Shown here: piece by piece, positions 1 through 7,409 of the stretch
Layout: the number at the start of each line of letters is the position of its first letter
Numbering within the stretch: the first letter of the stretch is position 1
Assembly: GCA_003554585.1 (NCBI GenBank)
Contig: PWGV01000183.1
Span: 72,574-110,135, forward strand
Length of the DNA: 37,562 nucleotides
Direction of reading: 5' to 3'
Source of the DNA: Halobacteroidaceae bacterium
Lineage (GTDB): Bacteria > Bacillota > Halanaerobiia > B1SED10-174
Notes under the pieces: generated by a model
Told to the model about the DNA's origin: nothing
The model's input: only the letters and a program-made list of their open reading frames with translations
Database searches by the model: none
Translations under genes and position numbers: made by a program

Positions 1-1
1 G

Positions 2-1036
2 TCCTTATCTCCCGACCAAATTTTCAAATATCTTTCCTTAGAAGAAAGCGTTAATCCTTCGGAAGCCTTAAAGAGCCTTGTTTTCCAACTCCGCAAGGCT
101 TTAAAAGGAATTAATCCAGGAGAGAACCGTGAACAATACATTATTTGTTCGGGGGGAACTTATAGATTCAATGAGGACTCCAATTACTGGCTGGACGCCG
201 AGGAATTTGAAATTCTCTGCAAAAAAGCAAGCTCCAGAGTTGACAGTTCAATTTCAGAAGCAATTTCTCTCTACCAGAAGGCTCTGTCCCTGTACAGGGG
301 AAATTTTTTGGAGGAGGTTCCCAAGGCTTACTGGGCAATATACGCAAAAAAACATTTCAGGGATCTTTTCCTGGAAATTATGCTTGAAGCGAATGAATTG
401 ATGCAGAACGCTGGAATGCATAAAGAAGCGTGGGAATTATGCGAGACCGGATTGCGAATTGTTCCCTTGGAGGAAAAACTGCATACAATGTCCCTTAAAT
501 CTCTTGTGGATTCAAATAAACTGGGCCTGGCTCTAATTCAATACGAGGAAGCCTCGTCTTTATTTAGGGAAAACGACCTGAGCATTCCCAAAGATTTAAA
601 AAAGATCGGGGAAACCTTAAAAAATAAGTTAACTCGGGATAATCCATCCGAGGAATTTCTTCGGAAGTTAAACAATCACAATAAGGGAAATGGGCCCGTG
701 GTGAGCGGACTTGAAGCTTTTTCCGTAATCTACCAGGTTGAGAAAAACCGGAGCGAAAGAAGGAAAAAACCAGGCTTTCTGGTTTATTTAGATTTAAGGG
801 GCAACGCCCCTCCCGAAGAATGGGAAAGAGTTGGAAAACAGTTTGAACAAACCCTTCTGGGGAGTTTGCGTAAAGGAGATGTAATCTGTAAGTGGGGACC
901 CCATAATTTCCTGACCCTGCTCTTAAATGTTTCGCCGGAAGATATCGAGAGAATAATGGGGAGGTTGCGGGAAAAAATCCCTCCCGAGTGGAAACAATTT
1001 GAACTGGATATAGAAAGAAGGTTGCAGAAAATATAA
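2..1036 (+). CDS. BTAD-domain transcriptional regulator with degenerate GGDEF-like tail (5' truncated)
   Basis: The reading frame is open from base 2 to the stop at 1034-1036 (344 codons); the start lies outside the window. The first ~55 residues look like the end of an OmpR-type winged helix, as in SARP/BTAD regulators (QLRKAL helix, then a strand IICSGGTYRF). A bacterial transcriptional activator domain follows, with helical TPR-like repeats (SEAISLYQKALSLYRGNFLE and onward). The last ~110 residues resemble a diguanylate cyclase fold: an FLVYLDLRG strand and then GDVICKWGPHNFLTLLL, where an active enzyme would have RWGGDEF. Catalytic residues are therefore missing, and this part is probably a sensory or dimerising remnant. 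It is likely a DNA-binding activator; its missing N-terminus may carry further domains. A short open frame beginning near 129 is a shadow of this one. Confidence 0.75.
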   Translation, partial: SLSPDQIFKYLSLEESVNPSEALKSLVFQLRKALKGINPGENREQYIICSGGTYRFNEDSNYWLDAEEFEILCKKASSRVDSSISEAISLYQKALSLYRGNFLEEVPKAYWAIYAKKHFRDLFLEIMLEANELMQNAGMHKEAWELCETGLRIVPLEEKLHTMSLKSLVDSNKLGLALIQYEEASSLFRENDLSIPKDLKKIGETLKNKLTRDNPSEEFLRKLNNHNKGNGPVVSGLEAFSVIYQVEKNRSERRKKPGFLVYLDLRGNAPPEEWERVGKQFEQTLLGSLRKGDVICKWGPHNFLTLLLNVSPEDIERIMGRLREKIPPEWKQFELDIERRLQKI

Positions 1037-1060
1037 AAAAAGGCCTTCTAAAGGCCCTTT
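1035..1060. terminator. Bidirectional intrinsic terminator between convergent genes
   Basis: GGCCTT (1042-1047), loop CTA, AAGGCC (1051-1056). On the minus strand the stem is followed by seven T, making it a good terminator for the CRP/FecR/cyclase operon. On the plus strand the tail is CTTTCT, so it is weaker for the BTAD gene. Confidence 0.7.
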
Positions 1061-1100
1061 CTCCTTATTATATGTTATAGTAGGAAACATTTTCAAATTA

Positions 1101-1784
1101 TCAGGTAAAGGTTCCATCCCCCAGCTGATGTTGGAGCAATTCCTTCCTGGCAATGATGAATTGCTTTTCCATTGTGATTAAACCTTCTTCTATCAATTCT
1201 CCCAAAAGCCGGGAAACCGTTTCTCTGGATGTTCCTATTATGCTGGCGATCTCCCTCTGCGGCAGCCTTTTAATAATTAAGCTGTCTCCCTCTGGAACTC
1301 CATTTTCAAAAAAGTAAGAGAGGATCCGGTGATAGACATCCTGGAAAATTAATTTTTCAATTTCCTTGTTGGCTTTGCGCAATCTTGAGGTGAGGACAGG
1401 GAGAAGGGATAAGGCAATATGGGGCGATTCTTTGAGGATTTTGGAAAAATCACTTGAATTAATCTGGAGGGTTTCTAAATCAGTTAGGGTCTGGGCAATT
1501 CCAGAACGTCCTTTTCCATCAAGGATAGCTAGTTCTCCGAGGCAATCTCCCGGCCCCAGAATGGCAAGGGTTTTTTCTTTGCCTTCTGGAGAAATTTTTA
1601 AAATTTTAACCCAGCCTTCCCTGAGAATAAAAAGCTTATCTCCCGGGTCATCTTCCAGGAAAATGATTTCCCCCCTGGAAAAAGACCGGGAAGAAGTTAC
1701 CTCCGCAATCTTTTCCAGATGGCTTTTATCAAGAGAAGAAAAAAGGTCTAACTCTGAAAGATAATCAATTACAAAGAGATCCAT
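1101..1784 (-). CDS. CRP/FNR-family transcriptional regulator
   Basis: A 227-residue protein with an N-terminal cyclic-nucleotide-binding beta-roll (about residues 10-125), a long dimerisation helix and a C-terminal winged helix with the recognition motif QREIASIIGTSRETVSRLL. The phosphate-binding segment LGELAILDGKGRSGIA keeps the Glu and the Arg-Ser pair that contact cAMP in CRP, so nucleotide binding is likely. There is no FNR-type N-terminal cysteine cluster. I place the start at the ATG at 1784, behind AGGTGGGG; an in-frame GTG four codons earlier lies inside that ribosome binding site. It is the last gene of a minus-strand operon with a FecR protein and a class III cyclase, which suggests it reads the cyclic nucleotide made by its neighbour. 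That link is inference. Confidence 0.85.
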   Translation of the reverse strand: MDLFVIDYLSELDLFSSLDKSHLEKIAEVTSSRSFSRGEIIFLEDDPGDKLFILREGWVKILKISPEGKEKTLAILGPGDCLGELAILDGKGRSGIAQTLTDLETLQINSSDFSKILKESPHIALSLLPVLTSRLRKANKEIEKLIFQDVYHRILSYFFENGVPEGDSLIIKRLPQREIASIIGTSRETVSRLLGELIEEGLITMEKQFIIARKELLQHQLGDGTFT

Positions 1785-1834
1785 TTTATTCCCCACCTAA
1801 AATATTCCTTTTTTTATTGCATCCTGGCCCAAAA

Positions 1835-2518
1835 TTAATTCCCGGCAGGATGATCTGGGTTTTTCTTCTTGAGTTTTTTTCTTACCCAATCGGGTATTCC
1901 GCCCGAATCGTCTTCCCAATTAATATAATTAGTATCATGTGTTAGCCAAGGTGAAAGAGATGGAGGATTTCCTTTAATAACCTGAGTCGTCTCTCCTGGA
2001 CTTATAAGTATTTCCACTCCCTCAGCGATTAAAAGGACAAAACCTTCATTAACGTTGATTATTGTTTTTTTCCTATCAACCCACAGGAAAAATTCAGTTC
2101 CTCTAACTGCAGCGATCGCGCTTGGAGTTTCGACCTCAAAGGTTATGATTCCTTCAATTAAGCGAATTATTCTTGCTCCCAGGGATCCCCGGCCCATGTA
2201 AAGGTTGTTTTTTTCTTCAGTGATTTCTTTAACAACGAAATAGGAGTTGGGGCCAATCCAAACCAGGGAATTATCCGGGAACTCAAGCAGTAAATTAGCC
2301 CTGCCCTGGGTTTGGACTCTATCTCCTTCTATGAGGCGATCTTCTAAACTCAGGGGAGAATATTTCCAGAATTGCCACCTGGGAATATCTCTCTGCAGTC
2401 TGACCTGCCCTTCCAACTCTAAAATTGAAATATGCATTTCCTTTTCTGGGTTTGCTGAGGCTCCGAACCAGAAGGACAGGCAAACAATCAAGAGGGTTAA
2501 GAAAACTTTCTTCTTCAT
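1835..2518 (-). CDS. Secreted FecR-domain protein
   Basis: A 227-residue protein with a clear signal peptide (MKKKVFLTLLIVCLSFWFGASA) and a FecR domain. The domain shows the usual order: an early strand (ILELEGQVRLQR), a DRLIEGDRVQT segment, LLLEFPDNSLVWIGPNS, then FEVETPSAIAAVRGTEFFLWVD and a final SPGETTQVI. Unlike TonB-linked FecR anti-sigma factors it has no cytoplasmic N-terminal domain, so it acts outside the cytoplasmic membrane, probably as a ligand-binding or scaffold partner. Only four bases separate it from the upstream CHASE2 cyclase gene. FecR and CHASE2-cyclase genes are known to be paired in many bacteria. Its proposed role as an input to the CHASE2 sensor is inference. Confidence 0.85.
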   Translation of the reverse strand: MKKKVFLTLLIVCLSFWFGASANPEKEMHISILELEGQVRLQRDIPRWQFWKYSPLSLEDRLIEGDRVQTQGRANLLLEFPDNSLVWIGPNSYFVVKEITEEKNNLYMGRGSLGARIIRLIEGIITFEVETPSAIAAVRGTEFFLWVDRKKTIINVNEGFVLLIAEGVEILISPGETTQVIKGNPPSLSPWLTHDTNYINWEDDSGGIPDWVRKKLKKKNPDHPAGN

Positions 2519-2522
2519 AATT

Positions 2523-4190
2523 TCACTTCTCCAGTTCCTTTATTTTAATTGCCAACTGATTTTCTTTCCTGCCTGCATACTTCCGGGCAGCGGCAGGTCC
2601 CAAAATAAGTTCCCCCGGCCGGGCCCGTTCTTCCAGGTGACTTGCAGTGTTAACTGGTGACCCGATCACGGTGTATTCCAGCCTTTTTTCAGAGCCGATA
2701 TTTCCCGCAATGACTTCTCCGATTTCTAAGCCTGCTCCCAGGGATAAAGGGAATTGAATTTCGATTAATCTTTTTTGAATTTCAGCTACTGTTTCAAGGG
2801 CCTGCTTCAGGTAATTTTCAATGGGTAAGGGTGCCCCAAAAATAATTAATGCTCCATCTCCAAGGAATTTGTCCAGGGTTCCCCCGTGCTCCATTGCGGC
2901 ATCGGTTACTATTCGGAAAAAAATATTCAGGGTTTTTACAGTCTCCCGGGAAGTTCGGCCACTCGACCAGATAGTAAAACCTCTGAGATCCACAAAAAGG
3001 ACAACAACTTCCTTGCTTTCTCCTTCCAGGTTAACCATTTCAGGATTGGCGGTTATTCTTTCAACTATTTCGGGAGGCAGGTAACGCTGAAAAAGGTTCT
3101 TTAGTTTTTTCTGCCGGGTTTCTCCCCGAATAATCTGTTCATATAGTTGAATTGTACTCTGCAGGGTAACCCCCAGAAGAAGGGGAACACGGTCTAAAAG
3201 GTACCCAGAAGAAAACAATAGATGACCAAAAACGATGATTATGCAGAGTTGCGCAAGGGATAATATTAAATTGGTCTTGAAATTACTCCGGGTGAAAAAA
3301 AACCAGTTAAAAAGATAAAGAGAGGCAAAGATACCGAGGATAATCCAGATATTTAAACGGATAATTTCCTGTCCCTGGGTAAGAGTTTCTATAGCGTGAG
3401 CTCCTAAAACCACTCCAGGGATGAAGCCGTGGTTGGCAAATGGAGTCATTATTAGGTCGCCCAGGGTCGGATCGGTGCTGCCGATCAAAACTATCCTGTT
3501 TTCTAAAAGAGAAGTATCGAAATCCTCAGAAAAAAGGTCTTTAAAAGAAACAGTAGGAAAAGGATTCCCCGGCCCGGAAAACCGGATATAGGTGTTTTGA
3601 AAGGAAAGCTCCTCCCAGCTTTTATTTTCAACTGCTTCTTCCGCCATTAATTGGAACCAGGCCTTATGACCCTCCACAAAAGGAAGCCGCCGGATTATTC
3701 CATCCCGATCTGCTAAATAATTTACATGTCCGATTCCGGCTGCACTATCTGCCAGGAGAGGAACAGGCCGGTTTATATCCCGGACCAGCGGTGTTTCCTG
3801 GCGGGCTCTCCGCAAAAGACCCAGATTAAGGGACATAGGTAGAAAGGTGGGGCCTTTGGCCATGGCGCTTGCCAGTTCTTCGTCCCCTTCCCTTTCATCC
3901 AGGAAAAGGATATCAATTCCAATGCTCTGGGCCCCCGAAGCATAAATGATTTCAACTGCCTGGGCAAGGAGGCTGCGCGGCCAGGGCCACCTGGGGAATT
4001 CTGCCATTGAAGCCTGGTCGATAGCCACGATTGTTAAGGAGGAGTTTTCCGAGTACTCTGGGTGACCGTTCAAACGATGGCTGAGGTCTATTAGCAGGTT
4101 TTCCAGGTTTTCCAGTGCCCCTGTAAGGAAAAGCAGTGAAACAAGGAAAAAAGCCAAAATATTGGAGAAAATTATTTTGTTTTGCCCCAT
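2523..4190 (-). CDS. CHASE2-domain class III adenylate/guanylate cyclase
   Basis: A 555-residue membrane protein: an N-terminal membrane segment (about 7-25), an extracytoplasmic CHASE2 domain (about 28-270, with LTIVAIDQASMAEFPRWPWPR and GIDILFLDE), three membrane helices (about 280-360) and a class III cyclase domain (about 390-545). Metal-binding Asp401 (FVDLRGFT) and Asp445 (KFLGDG), base-contact Lys441 and Thr507, and transition-state Asn514 are present. His518 (VNTASHLEE) sits where these enzymes have the catalytic Arg. Lys plus Thr favour ATP over GTP. I chose the ATG at 4190, 10 bases behind GGAGGAG. An upstream in-frame TTG at 4271 falls within the probable -35 element. It is the first gene of an operon with the FecR and CRP-type genes. 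Confidence 0.85.
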   Translation of the reverse strand: MGQNKIIFSNILAFFLVSLLFLTGALENLENLLIDLSHRLNGHPEYSENSSLTIVAIDQASMAEFPRWPWPRSLLAQAVEIIYASGAQSIGIDILFLDEREGDEELASAMAKGPTFLPMSLNLGLLRRARQETPLVRDINRPVPLLADSAAGIGHVNYLADRDGIIRRLPFVEGHKAWFQLMAEEAVENKSWEELSFQNTYIRFSGPGNPFPTVSFKDLFSEDFDTSLLENRIVLIGSTDPTLGDLIMTPFANHGFIPGVVLGAHAIETLTQGQEIIRLNIWIILGIFASLYLFNWFFFTRSNFKTNLILSLAQLCIIIVFGHLLFSSGYLLDRVPLLLGVTLQSTIQLYEQIIRGETRQKKLKNLFQRYLPPEIVERITANPEMVNLEGESKEVVVLFVDLRGFTIWSSGRTSRETVKTLNIFFRIVTDAAMEHGGTLDKFLGDGALIIFGAPLPIENYLKQALETVAEIQKRLIEIQFPLSLGAGLEIGEVIAGNIGSEKRLEYTVIGSPVNTASHLEERARPGELILGPAAARKYAGRKENQLAIKIKELEK

Positions 4191-4242
4191 ATTTCTCAAA
4201 CTCCTCCCGGGGAGGTTCGGGCTTTTTAGTAGTATTTTCTTC

Positions 4243-4271
4243 AGTTTAAAACATTTTCCTTTTAAAGTCAA
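4243..4271 (-). promoter_or_regulatory. Sigma-A-type promoter for the cyclase-FecR-CRP operon
   Basis: On the minus strand: TTGACT (4271-4266), a 17-base spacer, TAAACT (4248-4243). The predicted transcript would begin near 4236, giving a leader of about 45 bases before the ATG at 4190. Confidence 0.5.
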
Positions 4272-4420
4272 AAAGTATTGGGTTAATCAGTAAAAGTTAT
4301 TAATTATTAACTTAAACAACCAGGCTTTTTTTCCTTTAAAGATATTTAAATTAAAAATATTTGTCCGGGAAAAGGGAGTAAATTTTTGCCTGGGAAAAGC
4401 TTTTTTGCTTTAGGATTTTC

Positions 4421-4439
4421 TGGTAAAATGTTGTATAAT
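4421..4439 (+). promoter_or_regulatory. Candidate -10 elements upstream of the barrel-like protein gene
   Basis: A perfect TATAAT lies at 4434-4439, with a second candidate in TGGTAAAAT (4421-4429, extended -10 style). No convincing -35 stands at the right distance. The surrounding interval 4191-4486 is AT-rich and otherwise holds only the divergent cyclase promoter. Confidence 0.35.
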
Positions 4440-4486
4440 AATAAAAGATTAAAGACCCCGCTCAAAGGGGAGGGAGGTAAGAAATT

Positions 4487-5263
4487 TTGTTTTACCACTT
4501 AAAAACAGTTGGATTTGCTGTCCTAATTTTTGTTTTCCTTTTTTCGGGATTTATCCAGGCTAATGGCGAGGAAATAAAACAGGAAGATCAAACAATTGAG
4601 CAGGAACAGGTTGATAATTATGAAGTTGGAATGGAAATTTTATTTCAGGGACCAATTCGTCCCGCCCGTATTTATTACAATTATGGGTTGGGCTACCTAA
4701 ATCTTCAGAAGATAGAGAATCTAAATGAAAGGATCCCTGAGGATTTCCCCTCCCTGAGTAATGGAATGCTTGTCCGCAGGTGGAATTCCATTGTTGGTTT
4801 TGGTGATGGCTGGCGGGCAGGCTGGGTAAAAACCCATGGAAGTCAGAACCAATCAAAAGGAACTGGAGAAGAATTTCGGCAAATTACCTACGATCTGGAG
4901 ATGGGCGGGGTTTTAATTGAAAAAACTGTTTATATTGATCCCCTGGTTGATCTGGCCCTGGGGGCAGCCGGAGGCAGGGGAACCCACCAGGTTAAGTTAT
5001 TATTTACCCAGCCTCAAACAGGGGAAATGGATAATCCCTGGCAGGATCCGGTTAGTTCAAATTTAAGTCAGCCCTTTTATTTTTTTCAACCACAAATTAA
5101 CGCCCGTTTCCGCCTGATGGGACCTTTTATTGGCCATATCCAGGGAGGCTATTCTTTTACCCTTGGTAGAAACCGCTGGGTTATTGAAAGAGAGGAAATA
5201 AGCGACGAGAGATTCAGAGCAGATGGGTTTCATTTTAGTGCAGGTCTAGGAGTCCGTTTTTAG
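4487..5263 (+). CDS. Secreted, possibly outer-membrane beta-barrel protein of unknown function
   Basis: A 258-residue protein starting at TTG, nine bases behind GGGAGG. It has a signal peptide (VGFAVLIFVFLFSGFIQANG), an acidic Gln/Glu-rich stretch, then alternating hydrophobic/polar strands to the end. The last strand (FHFSAGLGVRF) alternates and finishes with Phe, the typical C-terminal signature of outer-membrane barrels recognised by BamA. Internal Gly/aromatic-rich segments (ARIYYNYGLGYL, IGHIQGGYSFTLG) fit barrel strands. I do not recognise a named family. If it is a barrel, the host has two membranes. A soluble secreted beta protein is the alternative. It is monocistronic, with its own terminator. 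Confidence 0.65.
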   Translation: MFYHLKTVGFAVLIFVFLFSGFIQANGEEIKQEDQTIEQEQVDNYEVGMEILFQGPIRPARIYYNYGLGYLNLQKIENLNERIPEDFPSLSNGMLVRRWNSIVGFGDGWRAGWVKTHGSQNQSKGTGEEFRQITYDLEMGGVLIEKTVYIDPLVDLALGAAGGRGTHQVKLLFTQPQTGEMDNPWQDPVSSNLSQPFYFFQPQINARFRLMGPFIGHIQGGYSFTLGRNRWVIEREEISDERFRADGFHFSAGLGVRF

Positions 5264-5295
5264 TTTACGGGCTTTTTAGAAAAAATAAATTTCCG

Positions 5296-5332
5296 AGAGG
5301 CTTTTCTGAGAAGAAGGGCCTCTATTTTTTTT
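5296..5332 (+). terminator. Intrinsic terminator
   Basis: AGAGGC (5296-5301) pairs with GCCTCT (5318-5323), followed by ATTTTTTTT. It ends the transcript of the barrel-like gene directly before the LexA-like site. Confidence 0.75.
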
Positions 5333-5334
5333 GC

Positions 5335-5346
5335 GAACAATTGTTC
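5335..5346. promoter_or_regulatory. LexA-like (SOS) operator
   Basis: GAACAATTGTTC is a perfect 12-base palindrome matching the Gram-positive LexA core GAAC-N4-GTTC. With flanks it reads CGAACAATTGTTCT, agreeing with most positions of the Bacillus consensus CGAACRNRYGTTYC. Its right half forms the -35 hexamer of the promoter for the repair genes, so a bound repressor would block RNA polymerase. Confidence 0.6.
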
Positions 5347-5369
5347 TAGGAACATTTGTATGCTATAAT
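5341..5369 (+). promoter_or_regulatory. Sigma-A promoter for the rSAM/DUF4130 repair pair
   Basis: TTGTTC (5341-5346), 17-base spacer, TATAAT (5364-5369), preceded by TGC so that it is also an extended -10. Confidence 0.75.
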
Positions 5370-5400
5370 TTAATTAGAACTCTTGGGGGGTGGTGTGAAC

Positions 5401-6600
5401 ATGGAACTGGTTGAACGGCTCCGAATTCTCACAGCCGGCGCCCGCTATGACGCCTCCTGTGTCAGCAGCGGAAGCCAGAGGAAAAAAGCGGGTGGCAGCC
5501 TGGGAATATGCCATTCCTGGACCGAGGACGGTAGGTGTGTTTCTTTATTAAAAATTTTACAGACCAATGACTGTATCTATAACTGCCGCTACTGTGTTCA
5601 CAGAACCGACAGGGATGGGCCCAGGACTTCTCTTTCCGCCCGGGAAATTACCGAACTAACTGTAAATTTCTACCGGAGAAATTATATTGAAGGTCTTTTT
5701 TTAAGTTCTGCAGTCAAGGGTAGTCCGGATCAGGCAATGGAGACTATGCTTGCTTCGGTAAAGATTTTGAGAGAGGAATATAAATTTCCGGGTTATATCC
5801 ATCTCAAGGGTATTCCAGGTGCGGAAGAAAGTTTACTAAAAAAAGCGGGCTTTCATGCCGACCGGATGAGTGTAAATATTGAACTGCCCAGCGCTGAATC
5901 GCTGAAAAAGCTGGCCCCTCAGAAAAAACCCGCTGATATTTTTAACCCCATGCATTTCCTGGAAAGAAATCGCAGGGAGGAAAAGGGTTTTTTAAGGGCC
6001 GGGCAGAGCACTCAGTTAATTATTGGGGCTTCCCCGGAAAGCGACCGGGAGATTATAAGCCTTGCCAGTTACCTTTACGATAAATTTTCCCTGAGCCGAA
6101 TTTTCTATTCTGCCTACATACCTACCGGGGATCCTCGCTATATCCCCGGAGTCCAAAATCCCCCTCTGCTCCGGGAGCATCGATTGTACCAGGCCGATTG
6201 GTTGTTTCGCTTTTACCATTTTTCCTTTGATGATATTATTCCTCCCGCTCAGAATGACCTGGAAACGGAACTTGATCCCAAGGCGGGGTGGGCCCTCCGC
6301 CACTTTGAATTCTTCCCGGTGGAGATAAATCGGGCTTCTTACCGTGAATTATTGAAAATCCCCGGCGTTGGACTTGTTTCAGCCCGCAGGATAATAAAAG
6401 CCCGCAAAGAGGGGACGCTGGATTTTTCCGACCTGGGAAAATTGGGAGTGGTAATGAAGAGGGCCCGTTTTTTCATTATCTGCAGGGGACGGAGAATTCC
6501 TGGCTTACCGGGTGATCCTGCGAATATAAGGCCATTTCTTACCATGCCCGCGAGCAGGCCCCGGCAGCGCCGATTATTTGCACCGCCCGGAGGTGAGTGA
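5401..6600 (+). CDS. Putative DNA modification/repair radical SAM protein with C-terminal HhH
   Basis: A 399-residue protein of the radical SAM family always found next to a DUF4130-type partner. The Cys-x3-Cys-x2-Cys motif DCIYNCRYC binds the 4Fe-4S cluster that cleaves S-adenosylmethionine. Additional N-terminal cysteines (DASCVSSG, GICHSW) may bind a second metal. The C-terminus has a helix-hairpin-helix (LLKIPGVGLVSARRIIKARK), a non-specific DNA-binding motif. The ATG at 5401 follows GGGGGGTGG; an in-frame TTG six codons earlier overlaps that site. The stop overlaps the start of the next gene. A LexA-like operator on the promoter supports a DNA-damage role. The chemistry performed is not established. 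Confidence 0.88.
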   Translation: MELVERLRILTAGARYDASCVSSGSQRKKAGGSLGICHSWTEDGRCVSLLKILQTNDCIYNCRYCVHRTDRDGPRTSLSAREITELTVNFYRRNYIEGLFLSSAVKGSPDQAMETMLASVKILREEYKFPGYIHLKGIPGAEESLLKKAGFHADRMSVNIELPSAESLKKLAPQKKPADIFNPMHFLERNRREEKGFLRAGQSTQLIIGASPESDREIISLASYLYDKFSLSRIFYSAYIPTGDPRYIPGVQNPPLLREHRLYQADWLFRFYHFSFDDIIPPAQNDLETELDPKAGWALRHFEFFPVEINRASYRELLKIPGVGLVSARRIIKARKEGTLDFSDLGKLGVVMKRARFFIICRGRRIPGLPGDPANIRPFLTMPASRPRQRRLFAPPGGE

Positions 6601-7310
6601 TTTTGCAAGAATTAGTTTATAACGGTTCCTTTCCCGGGCTTTTGACGGCCCTGGGTAAAGCCCTGGCAGGGGAGGAAGAGGTTCGGATATGGTCTAAAGA
6701 AGAGTATCGACCCTCTCTATTTGGAACTGCAAAAAAAGTAAAAGCTGATTTAGAATTTGCTCTAGCTTTCAAGAAAAAACTGGTTTTTGATTTTCCCGAA
6801 CCGGTTTACCGCCATGTTCTCTATGCCTACCTGGCTGAGGAGAAGGGGACGGGGAACCTGGTTTTTGATTTTTTGCAAAAACTTAAAAGGAAAGAACCGG
6901 CTTTTACCCACAGAGTGGCAGAATTACACCAGGGAGTTACAAGGGAGAAGGTTAGGATGCTCGGGTTCGTCCGTTTCAAGAAAGTAGACCCTGGTTATTT
7001 TTACGCGCCGGTTCGGCCAAAATATAATATTATTGGGCTTTTGGCACCACATTTTGCCTCCAGGCAGGAAAAACAGGAGTGGGTAATCCATGATTTAGGG
7101 CGGGAAATGGCTGTCCTGGGCCGGGGAAAGGTTTGGGAAATTCACCCTCTGCCCCAGATCCGGTTCCCGGAAGATTTTGAAGAGGAGGGAATTCAAAAAC
7201 TATGGCGAGAGCATTTCAAGGTCCTGGCAGTTCCGGAAAGAATTAACCGAAAAAGGCAGAACAGTTTGGTTCCCCGCCGGTACTGGCCCCATCTTACAGA
7301 AAAAGGATAA
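6597..7310 (+). CDS. DUF4130/TIGR03915-type putative DNA repair partner protein
   Basis: A 237-residue protein matching in layout the family that accompanies the rSAM-HhH protein and is sometimes fused to a uracil-DNA-glycosylase-like domain. Recognisable segments are the central HQGVTREKVRMLGFVRF and the later PHFASRQEKQEWVIHDLGRE. No glycosylase motif follows, so this is the stand-alone form. The frame opens with GTG at 6597 overlapping the preceding stop; the TTG at 6603 has better spacing from GGAGGTGA and may be the real start. Translational coupling with the radical SAM gene implies a complex or a stepwise reaction. Confidence 0.8.
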   Translation: MILQELVYNGSFPGLLTALGKALAGEEEVRIWSKEEYRPSLFGTAKKVKADLEFALAFKKKLVFDFPEPVYRHVLYAYLAEEKGTGNLVFDFLQKLKRKEPAFTHRVAELHQGVTREKVRMLGFVRFKKVDPGYFYAPVRPKYNIIGLLAPHFASRQEKQEWVIHDLGREMAVLGRGKVWEIHPLPQIRFPEDFEEEGIQKLWREHFKVLAVPERINRKRQNSLVPRRYWPHLTEKG

Positions 7311-7328
7311 CTGAAAATTGTCATCGGT

Positions 7329-7357
7329 TTGTAACCGGATTGTAACAATAATATATT
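7329..7357 (+). promoter_or_regulatory. Promoter of the SDR/ABC/KAS III operon
   Basis: TTGTAA (7329-7334), 17-base spacer, TATATT (7352-7357). The heptamer TTGTAAC occurs twice (7329-7335 and 7340-7346), 11 bases apart and thus on one helix face, a possible regulator site. Confidence 0.5.
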
Positions 7358-7409
7358 ATGATTTCTCTGCAGCGATAGGTTAATATGTTTAAATAAAGGA
7401 GGGTGGTTA

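Noticed and set aside
129-401. 90-codon plus-strand frame near the window start
   Set aside because: The frame open from base 2 continues through this stretch and encodes the winged-helix/BTAD sequence; the 129 frame gives no recognisable protein.
4191-4271. 27 extra N-terminal codons for the cyclase beginning at TTG 4271
   Set aside because: The TTG is part of a TTGACT -35 element with a well-spaced TAAACT; the ATG at 4190 has a GGAGG upstream and gives a normal N-terminal membrane segment.
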